From a virus, in the IMG/VR virus record IMGVR_UViG_3300050130_000120, positions 1 through 27,900 of that record: 27,900 nucleotides of DNA. One strand, given 5' to 3'. This document shows positions 6,332 to 14,329 of the stretch, in pieces. The notes beneath the pieces were generated by a model that was given only the letters and a program-made list of their open reading frames with translations, did not search any database and was not told the origin of the DNA. Both the position numbers and the translations under genes were made by a program. The stretch's first letter is position 1. Each line of letters begins with the position of its first letter.

Positions 6332-6567
6332 ACCGGTTTGGGGGCGGCGCGGGCGGTGACGCGATCGACTTCAACGCAGTCGCGTCGACGCGCATCGGCT
6401 ACATCGCGGTCGAGCCGAAGATTTGCGAGTGGTGCTGCGCGAACTTCTGCCGCGTGGTGGGATCGGGCGTCAGGGAATGTCCGAAGTGCGGCGGCCGTCT
6501 GGAGCGGCTGGCGAGCCAGCCTCTTCGCTCGACAATCCAAAAGGGACACGCTCGGAGGGTGGCGTAG
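6328..6567 (+). CDS. Small zinc-ribbon protein
   Basis: A 79-residue protein starting at ATG 6328 in an ATGA overlap (GTG 6316 is an in-frame alternative). Two CxxC knuckles, C33/C36 and C51/C54, with extra Cys at 37 and 41, form a recognisable zinc-ribbon pattern ('CEWCCANFC' and 'CPKCGG'). Such small ribbon proteins in phages usually bind nucleic acid or act as adaptors. The specific role is unknown. Confidence 0.6.
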   Translation: MNRFGGGAGGDAIDFNAVASTRIGYIAVEPKICEWCCANFCRVVGSGVRECPKCGGRLERLASQPLRSTIQKGHARRVA

Positions 6568-6825
6568 GTGGCAACTGTGCATCTCGACGAAGAGTGGCCG
6601 AAGGCGAAAGGCACAGTCGAAGTGATGCTCGGCCGGCACAGCGCGCTGCTTGACGGCAACGGCAACGGTGAGCGCGGGCTCGTGAGCGTGGTGGCACGGA
6701 TACAGACCGAAGAGACGATTGTGCGGGATCGGCAGCACAGGATCAATCAGCGCTGGATGCTGCTCGTCGCTCTGATTCCGGTCCTGATTAAAGTGCTCAC
6801 GATGATGGGCTGGTTGCCGAAATAA
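6568..6825 (+). CDS. C-terminally anchored small membrane protein, haemolysin XhlA-like shape
   Basis: An 85-residue protein starting at GTG 6568, directly after the previous stop. A charged, helical N-terminal part ('ARIQTEETIVRDRQHRINQR') is followed by one hydrophobic segment at about residues 63-82 ('WMLLVALIPVLIKVLTMMGW'). This soluble helix plus C-terminal anchor is the shape of XhlA-type proteins beside phage lysis genes. It sits immediately before the endolysin (one-base overlap). A lysis accessory or holin-related role is likely by position, but the similarity is architectural only. Confidence 0.6.
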   Translation: MATVHLDEEWPKAKGTVEVMLGRHSALLDGNGNGERGLVSVVARIQTEETIVRDRQHRINQRWMLLVALIPVLIKVLTMMGWLPK

Positions 6826-7385
6826 TGGCGACGCCTGAACAGGTGGAGTTCCTGCGGAGGGCTTGCGGAGCGGCCCGGCTCGCGCATCACGTTTGGTCCG
6901 AATACGCAGCCTGCGAAGCGGCGCTCGAAACAGCGTGGGGGACGTCGCGGCTGTATCTGCAGGGCAACAATGTCTTCGGCGAAAAGCAGCACGCGAAGCC
7001 GGTGTTTCTCACGGTGACGCTGCCGACGCGCGAATACCGGTACGGCGTGGGCTGGATCACGGTGCAGGCGCCGTTTATCTGGTTTCCGTCGCCGATTGAG
7101 GCGTTCGAGATGCGGATGCAGACGCTGCGGCGGCTGGCGGTGGAGAAGAACAGCGCCGGCGAGCTCGAATATCCCGAATATGCCGCGGCGCTGGCCGCGA
7201 CGTCGGGAGAAGCGTTCGTGACGGAAGTTTCAAAGCGCTGGTCGACGGATCCCGAGCGCGGCGCGAAGGTGCTGGAGATCTTCAACGCGCACATGGATGT
7301 GTTTGCGCAGAGCGCGAACCAGGAGGAAGGCAAATGGGCAGGCAACCGATATCGATTTCAGGCGGCAACGCGACGCCGGCAGTGA
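6825..7385 (+). CDS. Endolysin, GH73 glucosaminidase-like
   Basis: A 186-residue peptidoglycan hydrolase candidate. The signature is at residues 30-53: 'CEAALETAWGTSRLYLQGNN' followed by 'VFGEK', matching the GH73 N-acetylglucosaminidase pattern (family 'ALExxWG...NNxFG'). Glu35 is the predicted catalytic acid. Length fits a single-domain endolysin. There is no signal peptide or signal-anchor, so export would need a holin; two candidates follow directly. The reading frame's last 52 bases overlap the next gene, and the C-terminal tail is basic. In the cell it would cleave the glycan strands of the host wall at the end of infection. Confidence 0.8.
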   Translation: MATPEQVEFLRRACGAARLAHHVWSEYAACEAALETAWGTSRLYLQGNNVFGEKQHAKPVFLTVTLPTREYRYGVGWITVQAPFIWFPSPIEAFEMRMQTLRRLAVEKNSAGELEYPEYAAALAATSGEAFVTEVSKRWSTDPERGAKVLEIFNAHMDVFAQSANQEEGKWAGNRYRFQAATRRRQ

Positions 7386-7552
7386 GTACGGCGTCGCATT
7401 TCTTCGCCAATTACAAGACCACGCTGTGTGGACTGGCCGGCGCAGCGCTGCTCGCGGTGCAGACCTACAACGGCGGCGGCGGATGGAAGGGCTACGTCGG
7501 CGCGGCGCTGGTCGCGGTCTGCGGCGGCCTGATGAAGGACTTCAACGCTTGA
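7334..7552 (+). CDS. Small membrane protein, holin candidate 1
   Basis: A 72-residue protein with an excellent ribosome site (GGAGGAAGG) located inside the end of the endolysin gene. It has two hydrophobic stretches, about residues 28-45 ('YKTTLCGLAGAALLAVQTY' region) and 50-66 ('GWKGYVGAALVAVCGGLMKD'), with a short polar turn. This matches small two-segment holin-like proteins in lysis cassettes. There is no direct proof, and the adjacent gene is a second candidate; one of the two may be an antiholin or structural membrane protein. Confidence 0.6.
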   Translation: MGRQPISISGGNATPAVSTASHFFANYKTTLCGLAGAALLAVQTYNGGGGWKGYVGAALVAVCGGLMKDFNA

Positions 7553-7878
7553 GCCTGTTCTCCGATCCCATCAGCGGCCTGTTCGGCGTCTTCTTCAAAA
7601 AAGCGCTGGACAGCAAGGTGATGCAGTACGTCGTGCTGCTGCTGGAGATGGGGATTGCGGGGACGCTGGCGTTTCTCGCGTTCGCCGGCGGCGCGCTGGT
7701 CGCGCGACAGCCGGTGGCGTGGTCCGTCGGAACGGGTATGGTCGCCGCAGCTATCGCGATGCTGGCAACGTTTCAGGCGTCGCCCAACAGCAAAGGGCTC
7801 GTGATTTCGTTCCCGTCGAAGCTGGCGGACGAGCGGATCGATACGCCCACCACCACCATCGAGAGGAAAACGAAATGA
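7549..7878 (+). CDS. Small membrane protein, holin candidate 2 (TTG start)
   Basis: A 109-residue protein. No ATG or GTG fits; TTG 7549 lies in a TTGA overlap with the preceding stop, with an AAGGA-type site upstream, and gives 'MSLFSDPISGLFG'. Two hydrophobic segments are visible at about residues 24-47 ('YVVLLLEMGIAGTLAFLAFA') and 56-76 ('WSVGTGMVAAAIAMLATFQA'). The C-terminal tail is charged. It is a holin candidate by size, topology and place in the lysis cassette. It ends in an ATGA overlap with the next gene. Confidence 0.55.
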   Translation: MSLFSDPISGLFGVFFKKALDSKVMQYVVLLLEMGIAGTLAFLAFAGGALVARQPVAWSVGTGMVAAAIAMLATFQASPNSKGLVISFPSKLADERIDTPTTTIERKTK

Positions 7879-8411
7879 TTCGACGCATCGCAATTCTTGC
7901 ATTCATCTTCGCGCTGGCGCTGAGCTTTGGCTTTGCGCAGACGGTTGTAGCTCCGGCAGTTCCCGCCGCGCCTGCAACCGGATTGCACTTTGCCACTTCG
8001 GTGCAGGCCATCGAGCTGGACATCGCCGGCACCACGGCGGCGGCGGAGAGCACCATCGCAACGCTCGACTTTACAGCCACGACACAGATTCAGGGACAGG
8101 CGATTGTCGGGCCCGGCTACAAAGGCTACTACGGCGGCCTGCAGTGGACGCCCGATTTCTCGAAGCTGATCGCAAAGACGCTGCTGCCTGCGGACACTCT
8201 GCAGCCGTATCTCAGCGGCGCGGGCGGCGTCGGTCAGCAGGCGGACGGAATCAATCACGCCTCGGTGATCGTTGGCGGCGGCATGAACTACGATCCCACA
8301 GGTACCGGGCACTTCTCGGTGCAGGCTGGACGCTTCGATTACGTGCGTGTCGGCTCGAAGAACGGCTGGGCTGTGGGCGGCGGCATTTCCATCATCTTCC
8401 CGCAGTCCTAA
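7875..8411 (+). CDS. Exported barrel-like protein in the lysis cassette
   Basis: A 178-residue protein with a clear Sec signal peptide (residues 1-21, 'RR' then a hydrophobic core, cleavage after GFA before Gln22). I start it at ATG 7875 in an ATGA overlap; upstream open sequence belongs to the previous gene. The mature part has no cysteines and alternates polar and apolar residues in strands separated by Gly-rich turns ('GYKGYYGGLQW', 'VIVGGGMNYDP', 'WAVGGGISIIFPQS'), which suggests a small outer-membrane or secreted beta-barrel. It could modify the host surface or assist outer-membrane disruption; neither is shown. Family not recognised. Confidence 0.65.
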   Translation: MIRRIAILAFIFALALSFGFAQTVVAPAVPAAPATGLHFATSVQAIELDIAGTTAAAESTIATLDFTATTQIQGQAIVGPGYKGYYGGLQWTPDFSKLIAKTLLPADTLQPYLSGAGGVGQQADGINHASVIVGGGMNYDPTGTGHFSVQAGRFDYVRVGSKNGWAVGGGISIIFPQS

Positions 8412-8415
8412 GCCA

Positions 8416-8790
8416 GTGCCGAGTGCTGCCAAAAGGCCATGCGCGCGGCCGGGATGTCCAAACCTGGTCGCGCGTGGGTACTGTGCCAGCTGTCAGCCCG
8501 TGTACAGCTCGAAGGCGCTGACGGAGCAGCGGCGGCCGAGCGCGCACAAGCGCGGCTACACGCGCAAGTGGGATGCGGCGAGCAAAGGATTCCTGCGGTC
8601 GAATCCGCTGTGCGCCGGCTATCCGCGGGGCGTCCATGGCGAACGGCCGGTCGCGGCAGAGGTGACGGATCACCTCGAGGCAGCGGCGAAGCGGCCTGAT
8701 CTGTTCTGGGAGAGATCGAACTGGCAGCCGCTATGTGGTAACTGCAACAAAAGAAAGAACATCGCGGAAGAGGGCGGCCTGAGGGGGTAG
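8416..8790 (+). CDS. HNH endonuclease, packaging-associated
   Basis: A 124-residue protein, started at GTG 8416 just after the previous stop. The N-terminus has a Cys pair pattern ('CARPGCPN', 'GYCASCQ') and the C-terminal half has the HNH signature: 'VTDHLEAA' supplies the first His, then 'NWQPLCGNCNKRKN' gives the Asn and the CxxC/K end of the fold. HNH proteins encoded next to terminase in HK97-type phages help the large terminase cut cos ends. The intergenic region just downstream is therefore a candidate cos site. An alternative reading as a selfish homing enzyme is less likely given the conserved HNH-TerS-TerL order. Confidence 0.85.
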   Translation: MPSAAKRPCARPGCPNLVARGYCASCQPVYSSKALTEQRRPSAHKRGYTRKWDAASKGFLRSNPLCAGYPRGVHGERPVAAEVTDHLEAAAKRPDLFWERSNWQPLCGNCNKRKNIAEEGGLRG

Positions 8791-9017
8791 GGGGGGTCGA
8801 AATCTCTCCCGAAGGCATCGCCGCAGACCGCATTGGAACACGACATTTACGTCCACAAAATACGACATTTCAGGCCAAGCGAATCAGAATCACGAACTTG
8901 CAGCATCGACGCGTCGAAGGGGCCGGAATCAGCCGTAGAAGCCCCGCAGAGGCGCCGATGCGCGGTTCGACGCCTTCGAAGGGGGAGTAAAGGCGCAGCA
9001 GCCAGAGTGGTGAAGCA
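8791..9017 (+). other. Gene-free packaging region, candidate cos with direct repeats
   Basis: This 227-base gap lies between HNH and small terminase. It opens with a G run and GTCGAAATCTCTCCC (from about 8791), a motif type I associate from memory with cos regions after HNH genes. Two direct repeats follow: ACGACATTT at 8840-8848 and 8862-8870 (22 bp apart, about two helical turns), and CGACGC-TCGAAGGGG at 8907-8922 and 8968-8985 (imperfect). Paired repeats on one DNA face are what terminase binding sites look like. No coding gene is convincing here. Confidence 0.5.
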
Positions 9018-9476
9018 ATGTCCAGACCGCGCACACCGACCGCCGTCCTCGAACTAAAGGGATCGTTCCGCAAGAATCCCAAGCGGGGTGAGGAGCGAGC
9101 ATTCGAGCCGCGGTCGACCGGCCATTGTGAGCCACCGGCACAGTTCCTGCGCACGGACGTCTCCGAGTTCGCGCGCTACCTGGCGATCTGGAAGGAGACG
9201 GTTGCGATTTGCTGGTGGCTGACGCCAGCCGAGGCCGGTCCGCTCGCCAGCTATTGTCGTTTGAAGGACAAGGAAAACCGCGGCGTAGCGAAGCCGGCGG
9301 ATCTCAGCAACCTCATCAAGCTGTATCCGATTTTGGGCATGACGCAGGATGGAAGAGCAAAGTTCAGAGAACGCGGCGCGGAAGCGCTCGGCGAAGGCGC
9401 CTCGAAAGGCCCGCACGCGCAAGCCGACGACTGGGAGAACATCGCCGGCGAAGCCGAGCGCCTCCGAATCGTCTAA
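9018..9476 (+). CDS. terS: Terminase small subunit
   Basis: A 152-residue protein beginning 'MSRPRTPTAVLELKGSFRKN', the N-terminus typical of small terminase subunits of the P27-like type ('RPPTALLELxGSFRKxP'). The central helices ('DVSEFARYLAIWKETVAICW', 'LSNLIKLYPILGMT') match the oligomerisation region of these proteins. It recognises the packaging site and regulates the large subunit. It sits after the repeat-bearing candidate cos region and overlaps the large terminase gene by 128 bases in another frame, an unusually long overlap. The ribosome site is weak (GGTGA). Confidence 0.8.
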   Translation: MSRPRTPTAVLELKGSFRKNPKRGEERAFEPRSTGHCEPPAQFLRTDVSEFARYLAIWKETVAICWWLTPAEAGPLASYCRLKDKENRGVAKPADLSNLIKLYPILGMTQDGRAKFRERGAEALGEGASKGPHAQADDWENIAGEAERLRIV

Positions 9477-11208
9477 GCGCAACTATGCCGAGATCGCGCA
9501 CCGCTATGCGCGCGACGTCGTCGCCGGTCTCGTTCCGGCCTGCAAGTGGGTGCGTCTGGCATGCCGGCGTCACCTGCGGGATCTCGCAAGGTCTCGCGAG
9601 AAGGATTATCTGTATCGGTTTGACGCGGCCCGGGCGAACCTGCCTTGCCGCTTCATCGAGAAGCTGCCGCACACGCGTGGCCAGTGGGCGCGTGTGCGGC
9701 GCGGACATTCAAACCGGATCCAGCTCGAGCCGTGGCAGATCTTCATCGTCTGCGCGATCTTCGGCTGGATCAACAAGGCGACGCGCTTCCGCCGTTTCGC
9801 CGAGGCCTACATCAAGGTGCCTCGGAAAAACGCGAAGAGCACCCTCGCCGCGGCGATCGGCCTGTACATGCTCATGGCCGACGGCGAGTACTCCGCGGAG
9901 GTCTACAGCGGCGCGACGAAAGAGAAGCAGGCCATGGAGGTCTTCAAGACCGCATGGCGCATGGTCAGGAAGACGCCGGCGCTGGAGGATTATTTCGGGA
10001 TCGAGTCGGCGATCAAATCGCTGTATCGCCGGGAGGACGGGAGCAAGTTCGAACCGCTGGTGGGGGATCCCGGGGACGGCGCCTCGCCCAGCTGCGCGAT
10101 CGTCGACGAGTATCACGAGCACGACACCTCGATCCTGCACGACACGATGCAGACCGGGATGGGTTCGCGGGAGCAGGGGCTGGTCATCGACATCACGACC
10201 GCGGGCAGCAAGATCGAGGGCCCGTGTCACATCCTCGAACGCGACGTCGAGAAGCTCCTCGACGGTTTGGTCGAGAACGATGCGCTGTTCGGCATCATGT
10301 ACGGGATCGACCTGGAGCCGTACGAATGGGACGGCGTCAAGGTGCCGGTCGACGACTGGAAAACGGAGACCGCGCTTCGCAAAGCGAATCCGAACTACGG
10401 CGTCTCGGTGTTCGCGACGTTCCTGCAGAAGCAACTGCGTGAGGCGATCCAGAGCGCGCACAAGCAAAACACGTTCAAGACAAAGCACGAGAACGTGTGG
10501 GTCAACGCGGCGATCGGGTATTACAACGTGGAGGCCTGGCGCCGCTGTGCGGATCCAAGCCTGAATCTCGATCAGTTCAGGCGCGAGAAGTGCTGGGAAG
10601 GCACCGATCTCGGAGCGAAGGACGATCTGGCTTCGAGGGTTAAGGTGTTTCGCCGCATCGTCGGTGGCGCGGTGCACTACTACGTGTTCGGCCGGCATTA
10701 TGTGCCGCACGACCGGGCGATGGATGGGGACCATTCGCACTACGAACGCTGGATTGCCGACAACCAGCTGCAGGCGCATGCCGGCGCGGAGATCCAGCTG
10801 GAAGCGATCCAGAAGGAAATCGAGGACGAACTCGGGACCTTCGACTTTCAGTGTTTGGCTTTCGATCCATGGGGGGCTCTGCAAATGCAGCAGGAACTCG
10901 CGCTGAAGCTCTCCGAGGATGTGGTGCTGAGCATCCCGCAGACGGTGCAGTACCTGTCGGCGCCGATGAAGGAGATCAACGCCGCCTCGCTGGCCGGCAG
11001 GATCCATCACGACGGCGATCCGGTGCTGGCCTGGGCCATCTCGAATGTGATCGCGCGCGAGGACAACAACGAGAACGTGTTTCCGCGTAAGGAAAAAGGC
11101 GGGAACCAGAAGATCGACCCGCACAGCGCGCTGTTGAACGCGATGAACCGGGCCATGGTGGGCGACACGCGTCGCCCGTTTACGCCGCCGATGATGGGGT
11201 ACATGTGA
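9349..11208 (+). CDS. terL: Terminase large subunit, HK97-type
   Basis: A 619-residue DNA-packaging motor with ATPase and nuclease. The family match begins at about residue 45 ('YAEIAHRYARDVVAGLV'). Walker A is 'VPRKNAKST' at residues 157-165 and Walker B 'AIVDE' at 250-254. The nuclease part starts near 'GTDLGAKDDLAS' and includes 'LAFDPWG' and 'DPVLAWAISN', the acidic and aromatic landmarks of this family. Residues 1-43 are a Lys/Arg/Pro-rich tail overlapping the small terminase; no later ATG or GTG precedes the conserved part, so ATG 9349 is the only reasonable start. It translocates DNA into proheads at the portal. Confidence 0.92.
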   Translation: MEEQSSENAARKRSAKAPRKARTRKPTTGRTSPAKPSASESSKRNYAEIAHRYARDVVAGLVPACKWVRLACRRHLRDLARSREKDYLYRFDAARANLPCRFIEKLPHTRGQWARVRRGHSNRIQLEPWQIFIVCAIFGWINKATRFRRFAEAYIKVPRKNAKSTLAAAIGLYMLMADGEYSAEVYSGATKEKQAMEVFKTAWRMVRKTPALEDYFGIESAIKSLYRREDGSKFEPLVGDPGDGASPSCAIVDEYHEHDTSILHDTMQTGMGSREQGLVIDITTAGSKIEGPCHILERDVEKLLDGLVENDALFGIMYGIDLEPYEWDGVKVPVDDWKTETALRKANPNYGVSVFATFLQKQLREAIQSAHKQNTFKTKHENVWVNAAIGYYNVEAWRRCADPSLNLDQFRREKCWEGTDLGAKDDLASRVKVFRRIVGGAVHYYVFGRHYVPHDRAMDGDHSHYERWIADNQLQAHAGAEIQLEAIQKEIEDELGTFDFQCLAFDPWGALQMQQELALKLSEDVVLSIPQTVQYLSAPMKEINAASLAGRIHHDGDPVLAWAISNVIAREDNNENVFPRKEKGGNQKIDPHSALLNAMNRAMVGDTRRPFTPPMMGYM

Positions 11209-11396
11209 AACCAGAGTGGATGCAGCTGGCGAAGCGTCTGGCCACGGATCTGATGTTCCTCGCCGGCCTCGCTCTCGCGATCTTCGGTGTTTGGGTTTGG
11301 TCGCATCCATTGGGCCTGATCGTGGGAGGAATAGTCCTCGCGGCGCTCGGCTTTCTTTTCGGTTATGACCCGGCAACCCTGCGGAGACGCCCGTGA
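11205..11396 (+). CDS. Small membrane protein between terminase and portal
   Basis: A 63-residue protein in GTGA overlaps on both sides. Two hydrophobic segments, about residues 13-32 ('ATDLMFLAGLALAIFGVWVW') and 36-52 ('LGLIVGGIVLAALGFLFGY'), with a basic C-terminus. Small two-segment membrane proteins at this place occur in many HK97-type phages with no assigned function. Tight coupling to terminase and portal argues that it is a real gene. Confidence 0.7.
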   Translation: MKPEWMQLAKRLATDLMFLAGLALAIFGVWVWSHPLGLIVGGIVLAALGFLFGYDPATLRRRP

Positions 11397-13039
11397 CGAT
11401 TGTCAGTTCGCTGGCTCGAGGCTTTTACGGCGCGCGCGCGGATCTCGCCGGCGCGCCGGCGCCGTGGGACGATTACTGGTACACGCCGATCGGAGCGCCC
11501 TCGGTCTCCGGGATGAGGGTGACGCCGGAAACGGCGAAACGGCTGGCTACGGTGATCGCCGCGGTGGGGGCCAAGTCGCGCGCCCTGGCCGTTCTGCCCT
11601 GTCTCATCTATACGGACATCCCGGGCGGCGGAAAGAAAGTCGTTCGCAAGCACCCGCTGTTTCCGATTTTGCATTCGCGGCCGAACGACATGCAGACGGC
11701 GTTCGAGTTCTACCAGATGCTGCAGGGGCATGTGGAGCTGCGCGGAAATGCCTATGCGGAGATTCTGACCAGCAGCCGCGGTGTGATCGGCGAACTGATC
11801 CCGATGCATCCGGATCACGTTCGGGTCGAGATGCTCAGCAGTGGCCGGCTGCGCTACATCTATAACGACCCGCTCACAAACTCAACGCGGACGCTGCTGC
11901 AGGGCGAAGTGTTTCATGTTCGCGACTGGGCCGATTCCCGCGCGGTGGGGCAGTCGCGCATCACCATGGCGATGGACGTCTATGGCGTCGCCCTGGCGCA
12001 GCAGGATTACGCCGGCAAGTTCCTGAAGAACGACGCTGCGTCGGGAGTTATCGTTACCGGCACAAATTTCGAAACGAAGCAGGCCGAGGAGGAATATAAA
12101 GCCGCCTTTCTGGCTTCGGCAACGGGGGAAAACCGGCACAAGATTAAGCTGCTGCCGCCCGGCGTCGATATCAAGACGCTGGGAGTCAAGCCCAGCGACA
12201 TGCAGTTGCTCGACGCCTCGAAGGCCTCCGACATCAAGATTTGCTCGATCCACAACATCCTGCCGCACCTGATTGGGGTTGACACGGGTCGTGCGGCCAC
12301 TTACGCGAGCGTCGAGCAATTCAACCTGATGCATGCGCAGCAGTCGGTCCTGCCGATGGCGGTGATGTGGGAGCAGGCGATTCAGCGCGATCTGATGGAC
12401 GACGATCGCTTTTATGCCAAGTTCTCCCTGGCGGAACTATTGCGCGGCGACTTCGCGACGCGCACGACCGGCTATGCGGTGGCCATCGAGCATGGCTGGC
12501 TGTCGCCTGACGACGTCCGCGAGCTCGAGGATATGAACCCGATTAAGGGCGGCATCGGGCGTCAGTACTTCCGGCCTCTGAACTGGACGACGCTCGATGC
12601 GCCGGCCGCGCTGCCGCCATCGTCCGGGAATCAGGATGGAGTTTCCGAGGAGGACGACGATCAGGAGCCGGAAACGGGATCGGGCGCCGATCCGCAGGAT
12701 CAGTCCGCACTGCGCTCCCGTCTTGAGCTGATGGCGCAGGACAGCGCCGCGCGCTGTGTCCGTCGCGAAGTGAATGCATTGCGGAAGATGGTGCAGAACG
12801 AGGCCTCCGCACCACAGATCGAGCAGTTTTATGCAGAGCACTTCCGCTTCATCTGCGGAGTGTTTCACTTCACCTCGCTCGCGACGGTCAGGGCGAAGCA
12901 AGGTTGCGATGCGCGCAAGTCGGAATTTACGCGGTGGATGGCCGAAGGGGACGCCGCGAACGCTATTCGCTGGATCGAAACGGTGGCCGCCACGCAACCG
13001 GCGGCTCTGGCAGCCCTCGCGGTGGAAGGAGTCCTTTGA
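11393..13039 (+). CDS. Portal protein, HK97 family
   Basis: A 548-residue portal protein. Start is GTG 11393 in a GTGA overlap. Family landmarks: 'AVGAKSRALAVLPCLIYTDI', 'HPLFPILHSRPNDMQTAFEF', 'LRGNAYAEILTSSRGVIGEL', 'GVDTGRAATYASVEQFNLMH'. The ring-forming core ends near residue 410; residues 410-548 form an extension with an acidic linker ('SEEDDDQEPETGSGADPQDQ') and a helical domain, longer than in HK97 itself but seen in relatives with an S49 protease. It forms the dodecameric DNA gate of the head and the docking point of terminase. Its stop overlaps the protease start by one base. Confidence 0.92.
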   Translation: MTIVSSLARGFYGARADLAGAPAPWDDYWYTPIGAPSVSGMRVTPETAKRLATVIAAVGAKSRALAVLPCLIYTDIPGGGKKVVRKHPLFPILHSRPNDMQTAFEFYQMLQGHVELRGNAYAEILTSSRGVIGELIPMHPDHVRVEMLSSGRLRYIYNDPLTNSTRTLLQGEVFHVRDWADSRAVGQSRITMAMDVYGVALAQQDYAGKFLKNDAASGVIVTGTNFETKQAEEEYKAAFLASATGENRHKIKLLPPGVDIKTLGVKPSDMQLLDASKASDIKICSIHNILPHLIGVDTGRAATYASVEQFNLMHAQQSVLPMAVMWEQAIQRDLMDDDRFYAKFSLAELLRGDFATRTTGYAVAIEHGWLSPDDVRELEDMNPIKGGIGRQYFRPLNWTTLDAPAALPPSSGNQDGVSEEDDDQEPETGSGADPQDQSALRSRLELMAQDSAARCVRREVNALRKMVQNEASAPQIEQFYAEHFRFICGVFHFTSLATVRAKQGCDARKSEFTRWMAEGDAANAIRWIETVAATQPAALAALAVEGVL

Positions 13040-14190
13040 TGCAATATTCGCGGATCGTTCGCGCTGTCTATTCCTCGGTCTGGGCGATTTTGCCGGAAAA
13101 GCTGCAGGCGATCGCGGAGTTTCTGAATGTGAGAATCGCCGGCGGCGCGGTCTCGCCCGATCTGATCGCGGCGATCCGCGCGGAGAATGCGGTCGCAGCC
13201 TCGCGCATGCGGGCTCTCTCGGCCGACAAGCCGGGCTCGGTGATGGTGCTGCCGCTCTTCGGCATCATCAATCAGCGCTACGCGGGCGACTTCTCCGGGC
13301 CCAGCGGAACCTCGGTGCAGCAATTCACCCAGCAGTTTCGCCAGGCGATGAACGATCCCAACGTTAAGGCAATCGTGATTGACGTCGATTCGCCCGGCGG
13401 CACGGTCTCCGGCGTCGACGAGCTCGCCACCGAGATTTACAACGCGCGAAAGCAGGGAACGAAAAAGATCACGGCGGTTTCAGATTGCCTCTGCGCCAGC
13501 GCCGCCTATTGGATCGCGTCTCAGGCCAACGAAGTAGTCGTCAGTCCAACCTCACTCACCGGCTCGATCGGCGTGTACCAGCTGCACGAAGACGATTCGG
13601 AGATGTTGAGCCAGGTGGGCGTCAAGGTTACGCTGATCTCGGCCGGACCTTACAAGACGGAGGGCAACAACTACGAGCCTCTCGGCGAGGAAGCGAGGGT
13701 CGCGATGCAGGGCATGGTGGACGACTTCTACGGGATGTTTACGAAGGCGGTTGCCCGCGGTCGCGGCGTCGCCGTCAAGGCAGTCAGCGGAGGATTCGGC
13801 CAGGGCCGCGTGCTCACGGCGCAGGATGCCGTCAAGCAGGGTCTCGCCGACAGAATCGCGACGCTCGACGAAGTGCTGGCGAAGTTCGGCGTGAAGCAAT
13901 CCGCGGGCTCGTCGGCCGCGACTGAGCCGCCGGCGATCGCGGAATCCGGATCCGCACTGCGCGCGGACACGGTGATCGATGACGACAATGTCGACGATGC
14001 CTCCGACGCGGAGTGCAGCTGCGAATGCGAAGGGTGCGTCGCCGGCGACTGCGGCTCCTGCACGCATGAGGGCTGCGATCCGGAAGCAGAAGACTGTCAG
14101 GGCTGCGCAATGGCCTCCGGCGCGGCGAAGAAAGGCGCGAATCCGGCGGCAGCTGCGCGGTCGCGTCGGCTGCGGCTGGCGCGTATTTAA
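13039..14190 (+). CDS. Capsid maturation protease, S49/SppA-like, with Cys-rich tail
   Basis: A 383-residue serine protease, started at ATG 13039. The S49 core is clear: 'AIVIDVDSPGGTVSGVDELA' (111-130), nucleophile Ser154 in 'CLCASAAYWIA', and the general-base Lys206 in 'AGPYKTEGNNYEPL'. In HK97-type phages this enzyme sits between portal and capsid genes and trims the capsid protein's N-terminal scaffold domain. The C-terminal tail has nine cysteines in residues 326-356, in CxC, CxxC and longer spacings with acidic residues, followed by a basic Arg-rich end. I have seen comparable tails on other phage S49 proteins. Metal binding or scaffold docking is plausible but unproven. Confidence 0.92.
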   Translation: MQYSRIVRAVYSSVWAILPEKLQAIAEFLNVRIAGGAVSPDLIAAIRAENAVAASRMRALSADKPGSVMVLPLFGIINQRYAGDFSGPSGTSVQQFTQQFRQAMNDPNVKAIVIDVDSPGGTVSGVDELATEIYNARKQGTKKITAVSDCLCASAAYWIASQANEVVVSPTSLTGSIGVYQLHEDDSEMLSQVGVKVTLISAGPYKTEGNNYEPLGEEARVAMQGMVDDFYGMFTKAVARGRGVAVKAVSGGFGQGRVLTAQDAVKQGLADRIATLDEVLAKFGVKQSAGSSAATEPPAIAESGSALRADTVIDDDNVDDASDAECSCECEGCVAGDCGSCTHEGCDPEAEDCQGCAMASGAAKKGANPAAAARSRRLRLARI

Positions 14191-14329
14191 CGCACCTGCG
14201 AAATTGCACAATTCATGAAGTTCCCCGGCCAAAGCCGGTTATCCCTGGCGTCTGCCTCCGCCCGATGGCGGCGATCCGCGGCGCTTGACGTGCACGTAGT
14301 TTCGAACCGGGAAAAGAGAGGAATGGAAA
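14191..14329 (+). promoter_or_regulatory. Leader region of the capsid gene
   Basis: A 139-base gap with a small hairpin (CCGGC/GCCGG, about 14224-14239) and a good ribosome site (GAGAGGA) before the capsid start. TTGACG at 14285-14290 resembles a -35 box, but no acceptable -10 lies 15-19 bases on, so I do not call a promoter. It probably serves as a translation leader for a highly expressed gene. Confidence 0.3.

Noticed and set aside
8833-9057. 74-codon frame between HNH and small terminase
   Set aside because: It overlaps the terS start, has no ribosome site and no protein-like pattern; the region is better explained as a packaging site.
14285-14313. TTGACG as a promoter for the capsid gene
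   Set aside because: No -10-like hexamer at 15-19 bases downstream; the sequence there is GC-rich.
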